NCBI GenBank assembly: GCA_019009955.1
Contig: CM032232.1
Location: 71,427,501 to 71,491,500, forward strand
Direction of reading: 5' to 3'
From: Riptortus pedestris
Taxonomy: Eukaryota; Arthropoda; Insecta; Hemiptera; Alydidae
DNA: 64,000 bases
The first letter of the stretch is position 1; each line of letters starts with the position of its first letter. A model generated the notes under the pieces. That model searched no databases. It was given only the letters and a program-made list of their open reading frames with translations, and was not told where the DNA came from. Positions 13,469 to 24,992 of this stretch are shown here, in pieces. Position numbers and translations under genes: made by a program.

Positions 13469-13965
13469 TCTGCACTTTCGAGCAAGTCGCTAGTTTTGAT
13501 TGCACTCGCCAGCTACTTATTATAAGAAAACATTATGGAATAGCTGGAAACATGATAATGAAAACTAGCATAAGTACTAAATCACAGCAGTTACTCAGAT
13601 ATGTTTAAAGCCCCCCCCCCACTCCTTGCGATGCTGTAGGTACGGCTGGTAGCCAATATGTTTGGGCTGACAAATCCCTACCTACTAGCTGCTTGAAATA
13701 GGACTCCCAGGATACGGCGCCCATACGTCAGCTGGTCTTGGGAAACATTTTTGGTTAAGCATTCCCACTGAGAAAAAAATCGTCCCCAAGGATCCAGCCA
13801 CCTTCTCTGAGTAAGGGCCACTTTTTGTCTATAGTTTTTATTACAATATCCGGCCTTCCGGTCCACGAGCGTATCCCTATTAATTAAGAGCACCTTAACA
13901 AATCAATGGTATGCGGTAATTAAATCATTTATTTGAGTCGATTTAGTTAATACCATAAAAGAAAA

Positions 13966-14398
13966 AGTGCGTCACGCAAGCCCCGTGTATATAAGCAGAT
14001 TTCCGAGGTACTTAAATAGCACGATGCATATTTTACTTCAAATACTATTATCAATTTCTCGTTTAATATGATGTTAACACGACATACAATTTAAGATGGA
14101 CATGAGATGTTTAATAAAAAACAAATGAATAGGACAAAAATTTTAAAAAATAATTTTTCTTCAAGAACGGTTATATACATGAATGTGAATAAAATAGGTT
14201 GGTTTATAAAGTTTCTTGACACACGGACAAATCAGACTTCATATTTTGATATATTATTTTACCTCCAACCCCTCCCCTTCTTGGTCTGATTTCCACCGTT
14301 AAAGAAATTGATCTTTAGTTTAAATGAAATATTTAAATATCCTGTTTTAACGATGTAACAAAAATTAGGACAGGTAGAGAGGTAACACACACACACAC

Positions 14399-14455
<57 letters not shown>
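13966..14455 (+). mobile_element. HINE-like repeat, decayed
   Basis: AAGTGCGTCACGCAAGCCCC, TAAGCAGATTTCC and a diverged middle with TGGTCTGATTTCCACCGTTA. It ends in a long (TA)n at 14403-14454; the 3' end is missing. Confidence 0.65.
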
Positions 14456-14461
<6 letters not shown>

Positions 14462-14936
14462 TAATAATAGGGTGGAATGATGTGCCGCGAAAATTTGCTG
14501 AGTAGAGGTTTATGAATAGTGTCTCTTCTGGCATCAGCCATTATTTCATGTACACCTAAATCCGAAATCCATTCCAGTTATAATCTGACTATGGAAGGTA
14601 TTTCAGAGGGGGATAAAATTAAAAATACGAAATAGTTTCATTATTTCAAGTCGAATCGACATATCCAATCTTGTTGTAAATTTTCTACAATTGCAGTAAT
14701 TAAATTCGAATATCATATAGCCATTCTTTAACCACCAGATCCCGATTAGATATTAGCTATTGTTGACAAATTACGATTTTTGGTAAGGCTGAATCATAAT
14801 ATATAATTTTCCTGCAAGGTTGTTATATTTACTTAGGGGAGAAATTTTAAATTTAGGTTTATATTGATGGTTTCTAGGGAAAATATAAATTTCTATAAAT
14901 TTCTTATGTAGATAATTATTAATTAAAATATATCTC

Positions 14937-15063
14937 TATTATCTCAGGTAAGAAAAAACGCCTCGTTCCTTCACTGTTCTCAGACAGAAGAACCTTCTGT
15001 TCTGTTCCTTCTGTTGTTCAGAACAGTGAAGGAACGAGGCGTTTTTTCTTACCTGAGATAATA
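14937..15063. repeat. perfect inverted repeat, 44-nt arms, 39-nt loop
   Basis: Arm 14937-14980 (TATTATCTCAGGTAAG...TCACTGTTCT) is the exact reverse complement of 15020-15063. The loop 14981-15019 contains CAGAAGAACCTTCTG, itself partly palindromic. Perfect arms amid decayed repeats imply recent origin or selection. Confidence 0.95.
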
Positions 15064-15138
15064 ATTCCTTCACCATCCAGCACCTCAAAAATGTATATCT
15101 CTATTGTATGTCATTGTAAATTTTCAGGAGGGATCTAT

Positions 15139-15177
15139 AAAATTCTTTATTATTTCTTTAAAATAATAAAGAATTTT
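15139..15177. repeat. perfect inverted repeat, 17-nt arms, 5-nt loop
   Basis: AAAATTCTTTATTATTT (15139-15155) pairs exactly with 15161-15177 across CTTTA. It lies 76 bases after the 44-nt-arm hairpin. Confidence 0.9.
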
Positions 15178-15790
15178 GGGAAGACTTAAAGACCTTTTTT
15201 TAGAGCCTCAAACTTTTGGCTCAAAACTGAATACTACTTCAAGAGCACAACTGAAAAGAACTAAGCCTATTTTATAAATAAGTTTATTTTATTTAAATAT
15301 TTAGTGAGAATTTTATTTTAATATCATTTTAATTTTCAAAATGAATTGAGATTTATTTCTTCTGGTAAAAAAATATTGGAAGAAAATATTAGCATATGTC
15401 TCCGTATGTAAAAAAATATGTGTATATAAAAAGAATAAGGGGAAGTAATAACTAAGAGGGGAAAGGGGAGAGAGCAAAGAGGGGAGGGAGTTTGAGTGGA
15501 AGCGATAGAGGTGAGAAGTATGAGAGCTAGGGGGGTGAGGGTTAGAAGAGAAGTGATGAAAACAGAAAAAGAGAAATTAACTATGGAGGACACACTAATT
15601 AAATGAGATAACAAAGATAAGTAAAGAGAAAAAATTTAATTACTCTCTTCCTAAGAAACCATTTTTATAGGATAGCTAATGAGTAATTTTACGAGTGACT
15701 AAATTAAAAAACAAATTTACTGACAAAAAAATGAACTCTAGATGGAACATATATTGTTCTTACATTCCAAAAAGGATCTAAACCTATTTT

Positions 15791-16388
15791 AAAAGTCCGT
15801 CACTTAAGGGCTGCATGACTAAGCAGATTTCCCACTTGCGTCACGTATTTGCATTTATCTCAAAATGTAAAATTTTAATGAGAACAATATTTGGTATTTC
15901 GTCTTCAAATAATGTTTTTTTCTAATATTACAGCTTATTGTTGATATGGCATAAATAGGAGTGGGGGTTTACTGAAGATCGAAAACTAAAAAATGTAAAT
16001 GTCTCGGTTAATAATCAAGATAATAAAAAAACGTACATAATAACATTTCTAGAAACTTATATTTACAATAATATTGATTCTATACAAATATTTTATGGGA
16101 CGAATAACAACGGAGATATTTTGAAATTCAACCCCCTCTCCCACAGGTTTGATTTTATCCGTTAATCACTTAATCTTCATTCTTACATAAAACGTTTAAA
16201 TTTCGATTTTGGTATTCCTCAGACAAAAATTGCGACCGCTAGAGTCAACTTTAAATAAACTTCAAACTCTCTTCCCATTTGAACTCAACGGTCAGCTAGT
16301 GAGGACGGCCATTAACCCTAAATTTTCATGACATTCCGTCATGAGTTCAGTTTCAATTCCTGTTTTCCTATAAGGGCAATTACTAATA
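15791..16388 (+). mobile_element. HINE-like repeat, long subtype without (TA)n
   Basis: AAAAGTCCGTCACTTAAGGG, TAAGCAGATTTCCCACTTGC, then the extra long-subtype segment AATGAGAACAATATTTGGTA. GCGACCGCTAGAGT follows, and it ends in CATGAGTTCAGTTTCAATTC and a damaged palindrome. Confidence 0.75.
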
Positions 16389-16399
16389 AAGATTGAAGT

Positions 16400-16605
16400 C
16401 CATGTTTTGCTACTAAGGGTGATTGGAACGAGAAGTCTACAGGTTATCATCCTTTTCTTGCCATGGTGGGACTAAGGATTTTATTTAATGAGTTTGCCAA
16501 TAAATAAATTTCTCCGAAAATCGAGCTCACCACTCTAAGTTTACTATGTGAGATTAAGGCCAACGCAATAGGGATCTTTAGTTTGTAATAATACCACAAT
16601 AAAGG
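16400..16605 (-). mobile_element. SINE copy (family A)
   Basis: Reverse orientation, with TCTACAGGTTATCATCC, CATGGTGGGACTAAGG and ATGTGAGATTAAGGCCAACG. It is followed by GGGATCTTTAGTTTGTAATA as in 8485-8712. Confidence 0.8.
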
Positions 16606-16719
16606 AGAGAACGCTCAGGTTTGAACTCTCGAGTAAACATTTTTTTCCCCCTTGAGTTAACATATCTGAAGTTTAGTTGATCTAAAATAGCGCTTGGAAA
16701 AACAAACGGGCATTTCTTC

Positions 16720-17250
16720 TTGGCGATTCTGGATGGACGAAGAACGATAGAATGTCCCCTTCATGAAGATAGAGTTTGTCTCACTTGAACGCAGATGAGG
16801 TCTCTGAATATAGAGTTGGGGGAGTCAAGGATGATATGGGGGAGGGAGGGGGATGCTTATCAGCTGGTGAAGTATTGACTGGGAATCAGCTGAGGAACAG
16901 CTGTTGTTGCCATGGCGACCCGCAGGGGTTGCCGTGGATACCGGAGGAGGAGGAGCGCTAGAGGGCTGTAGGTGATACACCCCCCAATCCGCCACGGTTA
17001 CAGAGCCCGATTACGAACGAAGGTGGAGAGCGGGAACAAATTGCCGAAAATGGTAGCACTCCTTCCACTATTTCTCACCCCCCCCACTCCTGCACCGTCT
17101 TCGAATCCCATTCCCCACCATACTCGGCGAGAGGAGAGAGAAAATTGAGATGTGTACAATAGATTGATCTCGAGGCAAGGCAAACTTAGCAACACGGAAA
17201 ACATTTTAAGCCCTACAATAACTTCTCCCACTTTATATCTCCTTTCACTC
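16720..17250. promoter_or_regulatory. GC/CpG-rich block with an X-box-like motif
   Basis: A locally GC-rich block with frequent GG/CC runs, CTGTTGTTGCCATGGCGACC and CGGAGGAGGAGGAGCGC, stands out in AT-rich DNA. GTTGCCATGGCGAC at 16906-16919 differs at one base from the palindromic RFX X-box GTTGCCATGGCAAC. It could be a promoter or first exon, but no adjacent coding exon was identified. Confidence 0.35.
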
Positions 17251-17392
17251 TCCTTTTAAATCTTTCAATCAAATTCATCTCCAGGCGTAAATGACAGCAG
17301 CTGCATAATACAATGTAGGCATAGAAGTTAAAACATGAATCATCTTCCCACAAACTTTATGAAATTCATGAATATTAAAAAAAAAGAATTAT

Positions 17393-17447
17393 GTCCGTCA
17401 GGCAGATGCTGCGAAAGCTAAGCAGATTTCTTATCTGCCATATACAC
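17393..17447 (+). mobile_element. HINE-like repeat, 5' fragment
   Basis: ATGTCCGTCAGGCAGATGCT and AAGCTAAGCAGATTTC only. Confidence 0.6.
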
Positions 17448-17689
17448 TAGGCACATCCAAACACCTGATTATCCTTTTTGCGATAATAGTCCATGCAAGG
17501 AGTTTATCCAAGCATTTCTCATGTACAAATGTTTCTTGTTTGTAAAATGAGTAAAAGCGGGGGTTAAGTGATTACTTAAAACCAAATATCGCACCAATTA
17601 TATTATTATACTCCATATTAAATTATACTCCAATTGAATTAAATAAACAACATTTTTTTCTATTTGTTCTGAAAATCATATACTATATT

Positions 17690-18031
17690 CAGTGGCGGCT
17701 CGTAGATAAAATTAGTGGGGTGCTGCTCCAGAAAATTGGCACGCCAGGGTCGGCACTGAGGGGATGACAGTGCTCTCTCTCCCTTGTATGCGCACAACAG
17801 TCAAATACCTCCCCGCTGGAACTGTGAAGTGCGCAGTTCCATACAATGATTTTTGTATCTTTTTTCATAAACTGGGGGATGGTTACTGCATTAAGCTTAA
17901 GGATTATATATTATACAAGTATAAAGAAAGAATTAAAGAAAGAAGGTTCATTATATTAAATGTTATAGATAATATCAAGTGGAAATTGGGGGTGCTGCAG
18001 TTCCACAGTGCTTATACGCGAGCCGCCACTG
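17690..18031. mobile_element. hAT-type MITE with 8-bp target duplication
   Basis: 342 bp with terminal inverted repeats CAGTGGCGGCTCG at both ends (the right end reads CGAGCCGCCACTG). Flanks are ACTATATT (17682-17689) and ACTATATC (18032-18039), an 8-bp duplication with one mismatch, as expected for hAT transposition. The internal frame 17764-18054 overruns the element and is not a gene. Confidence 0.85.
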
Positions 18032-18329
18032 ACTATATCTCCGTTCCAATGTAGCGGATCATAAAATGTCATATAATTTATAGCTCTTATCGTGGTAACG
18101 AGAGAGGTCATGTAAAAATCTTCTGTATCTTTAAAAGATATGAGAAATTTGCAAATTGGATTTTTACATTCCTGTTAACGGCCACCGTCCCACCTACTCC
18201 CAAGGTGGTAAGGTAACTCACTTGCAACTAGTAGTTACAAATATCCTAAATAAGAAATTTCAACATTCTGTGACTAAACATTTTGGAGTTATGAAACACA
18301 AACACACACATTACATTATATATATAATG

Positions 18330-18871
18330 TCTGTTCCGCTATAGCCGTCACAATTTTAGATTAATCACTACCAAACTCGATATATAAATATTTCATACAA
18401 GGCAAAAGATCAAGTTCGTTAACTGCTAAGTCGGACCGGAAGGAGGGGGAATTTGTAATATCTCCGGTATGTTGCGTCGGATCGAAAAATTGTATAGAAC
18501 CAATCTTATTGCTAACGTAATTTACTTTAAATATTGATAAGTACATTTTTTCTCTATCTTGAATATTAACCGAGATATTTGGAGTTTTTATATTTCTGCA
18601 TACAGTAAACTGCCCACTTCTACTCAAGTCATATAGGTTCTAATATCATGAGCCATTTTATTGACAGTTATATTTAATTAATTTCATTGAACTATACCCG
18701 TATATACTATCCGAGGTAAATCGTACTTTCTTCTTCATTAAACCCTCTTTACTGCTCATGGGCTTCTTACATAGAAATAGAGAATATGTAGCGAGAGGAG
18801 GTAGTGAATCATACATACCATCTCGTGGAGAATCTGCTTAGTTTACGTAGCCCCTGCGTGAAGGATTTTTT
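18330..18871 (-). mobile_element. HINE-like repeat, 3'-truncated
   Basis: Begins near CTATAGCCGTCACAATTTTA. Contains TCGGATCGAAAAATTGTATA and ATATTAACCGAGATATTTGG, and ends GGAGAATCTGCTTAGTTTAC with TAGCCCCTGCGTGAAGG. Confidence 0.75.
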
Positions 18872-18879
18872 TAGCAATT

Positions 18880-20390
18880 TAATATTTAGGTTATTAAATC
18901 TGCAACTACTAAAAAAGGGCACAACTTTACCCGCGTGTTTAAATCTTTAAAAGGTTCTATTTCAAGAACTATTTTACTTATCAAACTGAACATTCCACTA
19001 TTTTCTTCTGCTTTCTATGTGTTAATTGAATGTAAATTATGAGTATATTGCCGAAATCCAATATTTCCCAAAAATATTCAGAAAACCTATTTTCTTCACA
19101 ACAAAAGATCTTTACAGTCCAATCTTTTATTGGTGATTTTATGGCGATATAAGGATCAGTTTCGTTTCGGTAAAACTTTTTCCTACAATACTTACAATTT
19201 GTTTATTTATAATGTCATTGGGCAAATGACATTAACTGTCCCCATTGACTCACTGATCAGTAATTCACACATTCACTATGAAAGTTCAGAACAGAAATTC
19301 GATGCAAGTTTTCACTACAAACTAATGAACAAAAACAGTAATATGGACTGTTAAGATTAAAACAAAACCCGTCCACTAAAGACAAAATTATAAAAATATG
19401 ATTCCAGCCAAAATCAAGACATCATTTTTTCTTAATTTGTTTTTTAGTAACTCTGCTATCAAGAAGTACAATTATTACTTGTTTCTGTCAACAACGTGCT
19501 AATAAGGTAATTGAGCTCACTATCTGTTACAACTAAAATATGAACAATTACTAACTGTCCCCATAATCAACAAATAAATAATATTCAAAACTAAATAAAG
19601 TATTTTCATATAATTTGCATTAAATGGTATGCTTGTAACATAGATACAAGTTTCTCCTGTGCTAGATTACAGCACAAGAAATCATCAATTATTGACTATT
19701 TTAATCAAATCTGACATGAAATAAAATAAAAAAACTTTTTATTAAAATAGAGCACTCTACCCAACATTATATATTTCATTGATAAATAGTCAGGATTATT
19801 GGCAGTTTGAGTGGATTAAATTGAACGTGTCCATATATATAAAATGGGGTGGGAAGGGGAGAACTTATAAGCTGGCTCCCATCCAGAAATAAGGAGAGTG
19901 CCCCTCCATCTTATTATATCCTCAAAATAAATCATTTTCCATGTCAATATTCCTCAAAGTATGTTGGTGCTACAAATAAAATGCTGAAGAATGTTTCAAT
20001 AACCAATAATTCTCTGATTTATTGCCAACGATCTCAAAATATTGACCTATGAGCTTCCGTTCATCGAATTTCAGTTCTACTAATAGGGTACTATCCGTGA
20101 TCAACTTAAAACCCAACCATAACTTCAGCACAGCAAAGCGCAAAAAATTGACAATGCCAAAATAACGTTTCAGTGGTAGCGGTGAGTGCAGTAGTTCCAA
20201 CAGTACAATTTAAACGCACTAGAATCTGATGATCTGTTTTAGCTGTCTTGTACAAAATAAAGAAAATTTCGAGTCTACCTGAACTCTTTTTGGAGAGTTT
20301 CGGCGTGACGTTTGTGCGCCTTATGCTGGAATTTCATATTTAGGACTGTTGTACCGTCTAATTGTGCACTCTATTCTTTCTAGCAAAACC
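18880..20390. other. AT-rich DNA without a visible gene
   Basis: Short frames (19130-19354, 19849-20052) show no domain or splice context. Confidence 0.45.
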
Positions 20391-20392
20391 GA

Positions 20393-20720
20393 AAAAGTTC
20401 GTGACGCAAGGGCTACGAAAACTTAGCAGATTTATCACTTGAGGTTATAGCACACTATTGTTCTTATCTCACCACATATTACATTTCTAAGTAAAAATCT
20501 GATGACTAGAAGAGGCATTATGAGAACAATAACGTACAAATAACTCGCTTAATATTTAAGGTACAGAAAAATGTATAGTTTAACAATTGTAGTATAACAG
20601 TTTAACAAGATTGGCTCTATAACATTTTTCTATGAGACTGATAATAGCCGAGATATTATGAATTTTTGAATTACCCCCCCCCTCCTACCCTCTAATATAC
20701 TCCCCATTCCTGGAACGCTT
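20393..20720 (+). mobile_element. HINE-like repeat, 3'-truncated
   Basis: AAAAAGTTCGTGACGCAAGG, CTTAGCAGATTTATCACTTG, AACTCGCTTAATATTTAAGG and a CCCCCCCCTCCTACCC block mark a decayed copy. Confidence 0.65.
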
Positions 20721-20785
20721 AACTGTTTAAACAGTTGTTGAATAATTCATGTAGTAGGGTCCAGCACTTCAGGAAAAGAATGATA

Positions 20786-21027
20786 AAGTCTTTCTGAATA
20801 ATATTTATTTATTTGCAACTGGTTTAATCACGTTTGTGACATCCTCAGGTCTATTTGTTGAAGTGAAAACAAAAAGATAACCCCCATAAAATTGGATAAA
20901 TATGCCAGATGTCACAGTTAATCTGACCATTTTATAATTTAGTTTTCATTTTGACAAATAGGCCAATGAGGATGCACTAAGGTGGTGAAAACTGTTGCAG
21001 ATAAATTTTATATACAAAGACTAAATC
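20786..21027. repeat. inverted pair of Penelope/LINE-like tails with hammerhead-like core
   Basis: Left arm 20786-20874 and right arm 20936-21027 are diverged inverted copies. Right arm: TGAGGATGCACTAAGGTGGT then GAAAACTGTTGCAGATAAA. Left arm on the - strand: CCTGAGGATGTCACAAACGT then GATTAAACCAGTTGCAAATA. A CTGA-N-GA, short stem (TCAC-AAAC-GTGA in the left arm), (G)AAA order resembles a hammerhead ribozyme core as found in Penelope-like elements. The left copy has TAAA in place of GAAA and the right has TGA in place of CTGA, so both are probably inactive. Confidence 0.45.
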
Positions 21028-21029
21028 TT

Positions 21030-23140
21030 TCTTACCTTTCATATGCGGTGCTTCACGTTATATATTTGTGTTTCTCCACAATTTTAAAATACGTTTTATG
21101 AGTGTTAATCTAAAGTTTCATGGCTTAAGGAACTTTTATTCATATCTACTACAGTGTTATTTCAGATGCAATGAACTGATTTACCATTATCGTCAATCTA
21201 GTACATAAATATGGACTAATAAAAACAATAAGAATATTTACATTTTTTTTTTAATTTTTTATACTGCACCATTTATTCCATCCCTAATATCCTTACCCAA
21301 AAAACAAATAACCTCCCCCCGGGTACAAACAATGATTTAATCAATACTTTAGACCGGCGATAAGGTGATAAAGAAAATAAGGAAAAACAGAATACAATAA
21401 AGGAAGAAGTCACGTACTGCAGTTACCCAGTTAACAACAAGGATGTATCCAACTCAAGTCAACAACCTCATCTCCTGGTCAATTCCCTTCCTCTGTCTGG
21501 CGAATATCAATCTCTTCTAAATTTTCTTTATCTTTATATTAAGAAAATATTTTTAAAAGAAATACACTCCAATAGAGGTTCCCAGGAAATTGGCAAGCTA
21601 AGCACGAGAGAGAAAAGGATCAGAAATACTCCTTCTTCCACTAATAAGAATCCATGTACCAAAGCATAAAAGGACTTAACGATGTCAAGAAAGAAAAGAA
21701 AGATAGCTGGTTAGTAGAGAGAAAAAAAACCATATGCAAGGTCTCTTTTCTCGACTACTGGCGACTTATTTTCAGGTAGATGTGCTTTATAATAAAAAGT
21801 CCAACCTATATCGTTATAAATTCCTGATTTTTATCATGTGAACTTTGCAAAATATGCATATTCTCTCATAAAAATGCAAACTAGAAACATGGTGAGTTGT
21901 AAGTTCTCGTAAAGTGAACAGCACCGTGTAATGTCTAGTCGGTGTTAGTCTTTTCTCTTAATACCAACATTTTCTGGAAAATAGGAGGCTATTGTCCAAA
22001 GCAATAGGCTTAAAGTTTTAGAATAAAGATGAAATCGATAAAAGTAACCCTTTACACTGAGAAAAACGAGAATCACAAATAATGACAAAAAACAGAAAGC
22101 CGACTAATGAATAATAATTTATTTCAGACAAATTTCATCAAATATATTTGTTTATAATCTATTTACCATCATTTCTTTTCAGTTTCAATTCCTTCAAAAC
22201 CATTAATAATTTTTTAATGTTTTTCAGGTTTTGAGAATAAGTGTTTTATTAAACAATTCTAAATTGATTATTTTATTTAAGGTAGTGTAAAACATTTGTC
22301 TATGCAGGCCTACCTACCCAAACACTCCGTTAGAGGAATCTCTCTGGCTAAATATGCTTAGTAACGCCTGGTATAGCCAGGAGATTTGGGTCCAAAAAAA
22401 TGTTCTCGAATTATTAAAATTTGATAATTAAATTTATACTTGTCTAATCCCCCCCCCCTCCCTTCTGACTAAACCATTGTTGACCTACTAGCAAAATGAC
22501 CTACAACAGGCATGTACTTTTAAGGGGAAAAGAATGTTTAGCCCTTTGTTGTTAGTTGTTTGAGAATTCATATTTAGGTACTAGTGAATGGGGAGAGCCG
22601 CTGACTAAGAGCATGATGAAACTGATCCGTGAATGCTATAGGTAACCAACCCCCTGCCCCTAGCCGCTCCCCAGCTGTCCTGGGTCGATGGAACCCATTT
22701 GCCCCCCTCTCTTCCATTCACAATTTCTCTTTCACCCCTTCCTTTAATAAATCATTCTCATTATTCAAAAAAAAAAAAAAAAATGATAAGAGGTGGAAAA
22801 ATAATCCTTTCCTTATCCTTCTGAGATGGATCCGAACTGTCTAACAGATTTTTCTTTCTTTGTTCTTATTTACCTACTCCCCGTTTATTTCTCCCATCTA
22901 TATTACATACCACACAATCATATTAATATTTGAAATGGTCCTATTCGAATAACAAATATCAATTTTATTAACTCCTCAAATTGTAAAATTCTATCACGTA
23001 AGGGCTGAGTGAACTAAATCAAAGAATTATTAATATAATTTAGCAATAATATACTAGCTTTAAGGTAACTCCAGATTCAACAACTTCCCTAGTTCCTACG
23101 ATGGAGGGCGTCATTTTTAAATTATGCCAAACGTTTTTAA
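21030..23140. other. AT-rich DNA without a visible gene
   Basis: Homopolymer A and C runs and a possible HINE-like remnant at 22985-23020 (CTATCACGTAAGGGCTGAG). No gene seen. Confidence 0.45.
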
Positions 23141-23145
23141 TGTGT

Positions 23146-23345
23146 GCCGTGCGAGTTAAAGCGTTAGCCTTAATCTCACATGGTAAACCTAAAGTGGCGA
23201 GTTCGATTCCGCCTGAGCAATAGGAATTTATTTGGTAATGGACTCATTAAATGAAATCCTTAATCCCAGTCTGGCTAGAAAATGGCGGTAACCTGTAGAT
23301 AACCCGGCCCAATTAGACATTGAGGCAAAAAGTGGTCGTTAATAA
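23146..23345 (+). mobile_element. near full-length SINE (family A)
   Basis: Forward orientation: GCCGTGCGAGTTAAAGCG (box A-like), CCTTAATCTCACATGGTAAA, box B GAGTTCGATTCCGCC, then AATAGGAATTTATTTGG, CCTTAATCCCAGTCTGGCTA, and tail AAAAAGTGGTCGTTAATAAT. The tRNA-derived head and a conserved tail define the family. Confidence 0.85.
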
Positions 23346-23445
23346 TAATACACGTTTTTTCTAATAATGAATATGAAATCTAACCTTTGCAAGTGTTATT
23401 TATCAAATGCAAATCTGGTTAATTGTTTTAAATTTGAATTATTTA

Positions 23446-23552
23446 TTAACGTCCACTTTTAGCAACTAAGGCTAATTGGGACGGGATATCTACAGGTTAC
23501 CAACCCTTTTTTAGCCAGGGTGGGCCTCAGGATTTTATTTAATGAATTCCAG
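23446..23552 (-). mobile_element. SINE tail fragment (family A)
   Basis: TTAACGTCCACTTTTAGCAA, GCTAATTGGGACGGGATATC and TTAGCCAGGGTGGGCC read in reverse. It lies 100 bases from a forward copy. Confidence 0.8.
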
Positions 23553-23899
23553 TTAATTGCTTTATAATAATCATTGACGCATCTTCTCTTTGTAAATCTT
23601 GTTTTTCAAATTAATTCCTCTAATTAATAATTAACTCTATAATAAAGTGTCGTGTAAGTCTCACCATTAGTTTTAATGACTCCGTTACACTATAATACGA
23701 TAGTGAACTAATTTTCTTCCTTTACAAGGATCGAGCCTCAACGTGCTTTTACCCCCGCTTATTGACTTGTGGTAGATAAACCCACGATTTAACTGGGCTG
23801 TGTGTCTGTGTGCAAGAACATTTTATTACATTTTTATTAAGTATATTTTGCTATCTGCTCTTGTTCAGTCTCTACAAAAAATACTCCGTTTATATTACT

Positions 23900-24075
23900 A
23901 CAATTATAGAGTTTTGTTGGGAACGGACAGAGCTTTTGTAAGATCTGCTCAATTGAAGATAGCTTGGACGAGGTTGTTGACTCTCGCTCAATATCTCGGT
24001 CAGTTTTCCTGGCCACTCCGAGAGGGGAGCTCAGTCTCTTTTTCGCATCCGGTTTCCGGCCCTTGTTCTTTCACT
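23900..24075. other. GC-richer segment, unrecognised
   Basis: A stretch with GGAACGGACAGAGC, TGGCCACTCCGAGAGG and GCATCCGGTTTCCGGCCC, read through by a 98-codon frame from 23800 that shows no recognisable domain. It could be a promoter or remnant. Confidence 0.2.
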
Positions 24076-24646
24076 CGCTATCGGCACAACATATAATACA
24101 GTTATATATGGTCTTGTTTCTAAATTCCACTAAAGAACTATAGATTTTATCTAAGCTCCCTGTCCCCCAGAGACAAACTTCCTGCAGTTGTTGTCCACTC
24201 TTCAATTTTCTTCTTTAGACTGCTATTAGCATAAGGCTTTCACTTCCCATTCCCCTATCTCCGCCTACTCAATTAATCACTTCAATAGAAGTCCTACATT
24301 ACTACACTAAGAGCCAAACAAAAATTGTATCAAACGTTAAGGCCTTGCAGATGTTATTTTATCTCCAGCCTTTTCCTGCTAGATGTTACCGTCAACGGTA
24401 AGTTCTGATTTCCCTGGCAAAATCAAGATACGCAGAGGTTGCCAGCTGCCTTCTATATGAGACCACTCAGCAATAATGGATTCGAGCTCCACGACATTAT
24501 TTCAGTTAGAGCCATAAATTAGTCTGCGTATCCAATTTTTTTCTTACTCTTTTTGCTTTTCTGAGAACACTAATCAAGACCTGGCTTGTCGGAATGAGTA
24601 AGAGACCTTATGCTTTCATAGTACTGCGTATAATCTTTGAGCGAGC

Positions 24647-24992
24647 TTATAATCATTCAATTTTGGGCCACTAGAAAGTACCCGAGTGCAAGTTTATACT
24701 TTTTATGGGACACTTCCAGAGAATGTGGACCTAAAACTCACCAGAAAAGTGTTGTATGGTCTCCAAGCGAGGGTGGGAAAGAATAGCCGAAATGTTTAAA
24801 GAACTACTTACATATAAGAAGTATAAGTCAGTATTAATTTACACATTTCGGCTTTTCTTTCCCACCCTGACTTGGAGAACATACAACATTTTTCTGGTGA
24901 GTTTTATGGCAAACATTCTCTGGAAGTGTCCCATAAAAAGTATAAACTTGCACTCGGGTACTTTCTAGTGGCCCAAAATTGAATGATTATAA
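24647..24992. repeat. ~345-bp near-palindrome with ~155-nt arms
   Basis: Left arm 24647-24803 (TTATAATCATTCAATTTTGG ... TAGCCGAAATGT) is the reverse complement of about 24837-24992 with roughly 10 percent differences. The loop is about 33 nt. Transcription in either direction would give a long hairpin. No terminal transposon signature is seen, so it may be a fold-back element, a local inverted duplication or a hairpin-RNA locus. Confidence 0.85.

Noticed and set aside
15336..15614. 92-codon hydrophobic - strand frame as a membrane protein
   Set aside because: The + strand is a purine-rich tract, which makes a stop-poor Leu/Ser/Pro-rich complement by composition alone.
17764..18054. 96-codon frame
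   Set aside because: It starts inside the hAT MITE and crosses its right terminal repeat.
23163..23230. Functional tRNA gene at the box A/B motifs
   Set aside because: No cloverleaf can be formed and the sequence continues into the SINE body; the same holds for the other box B hits.
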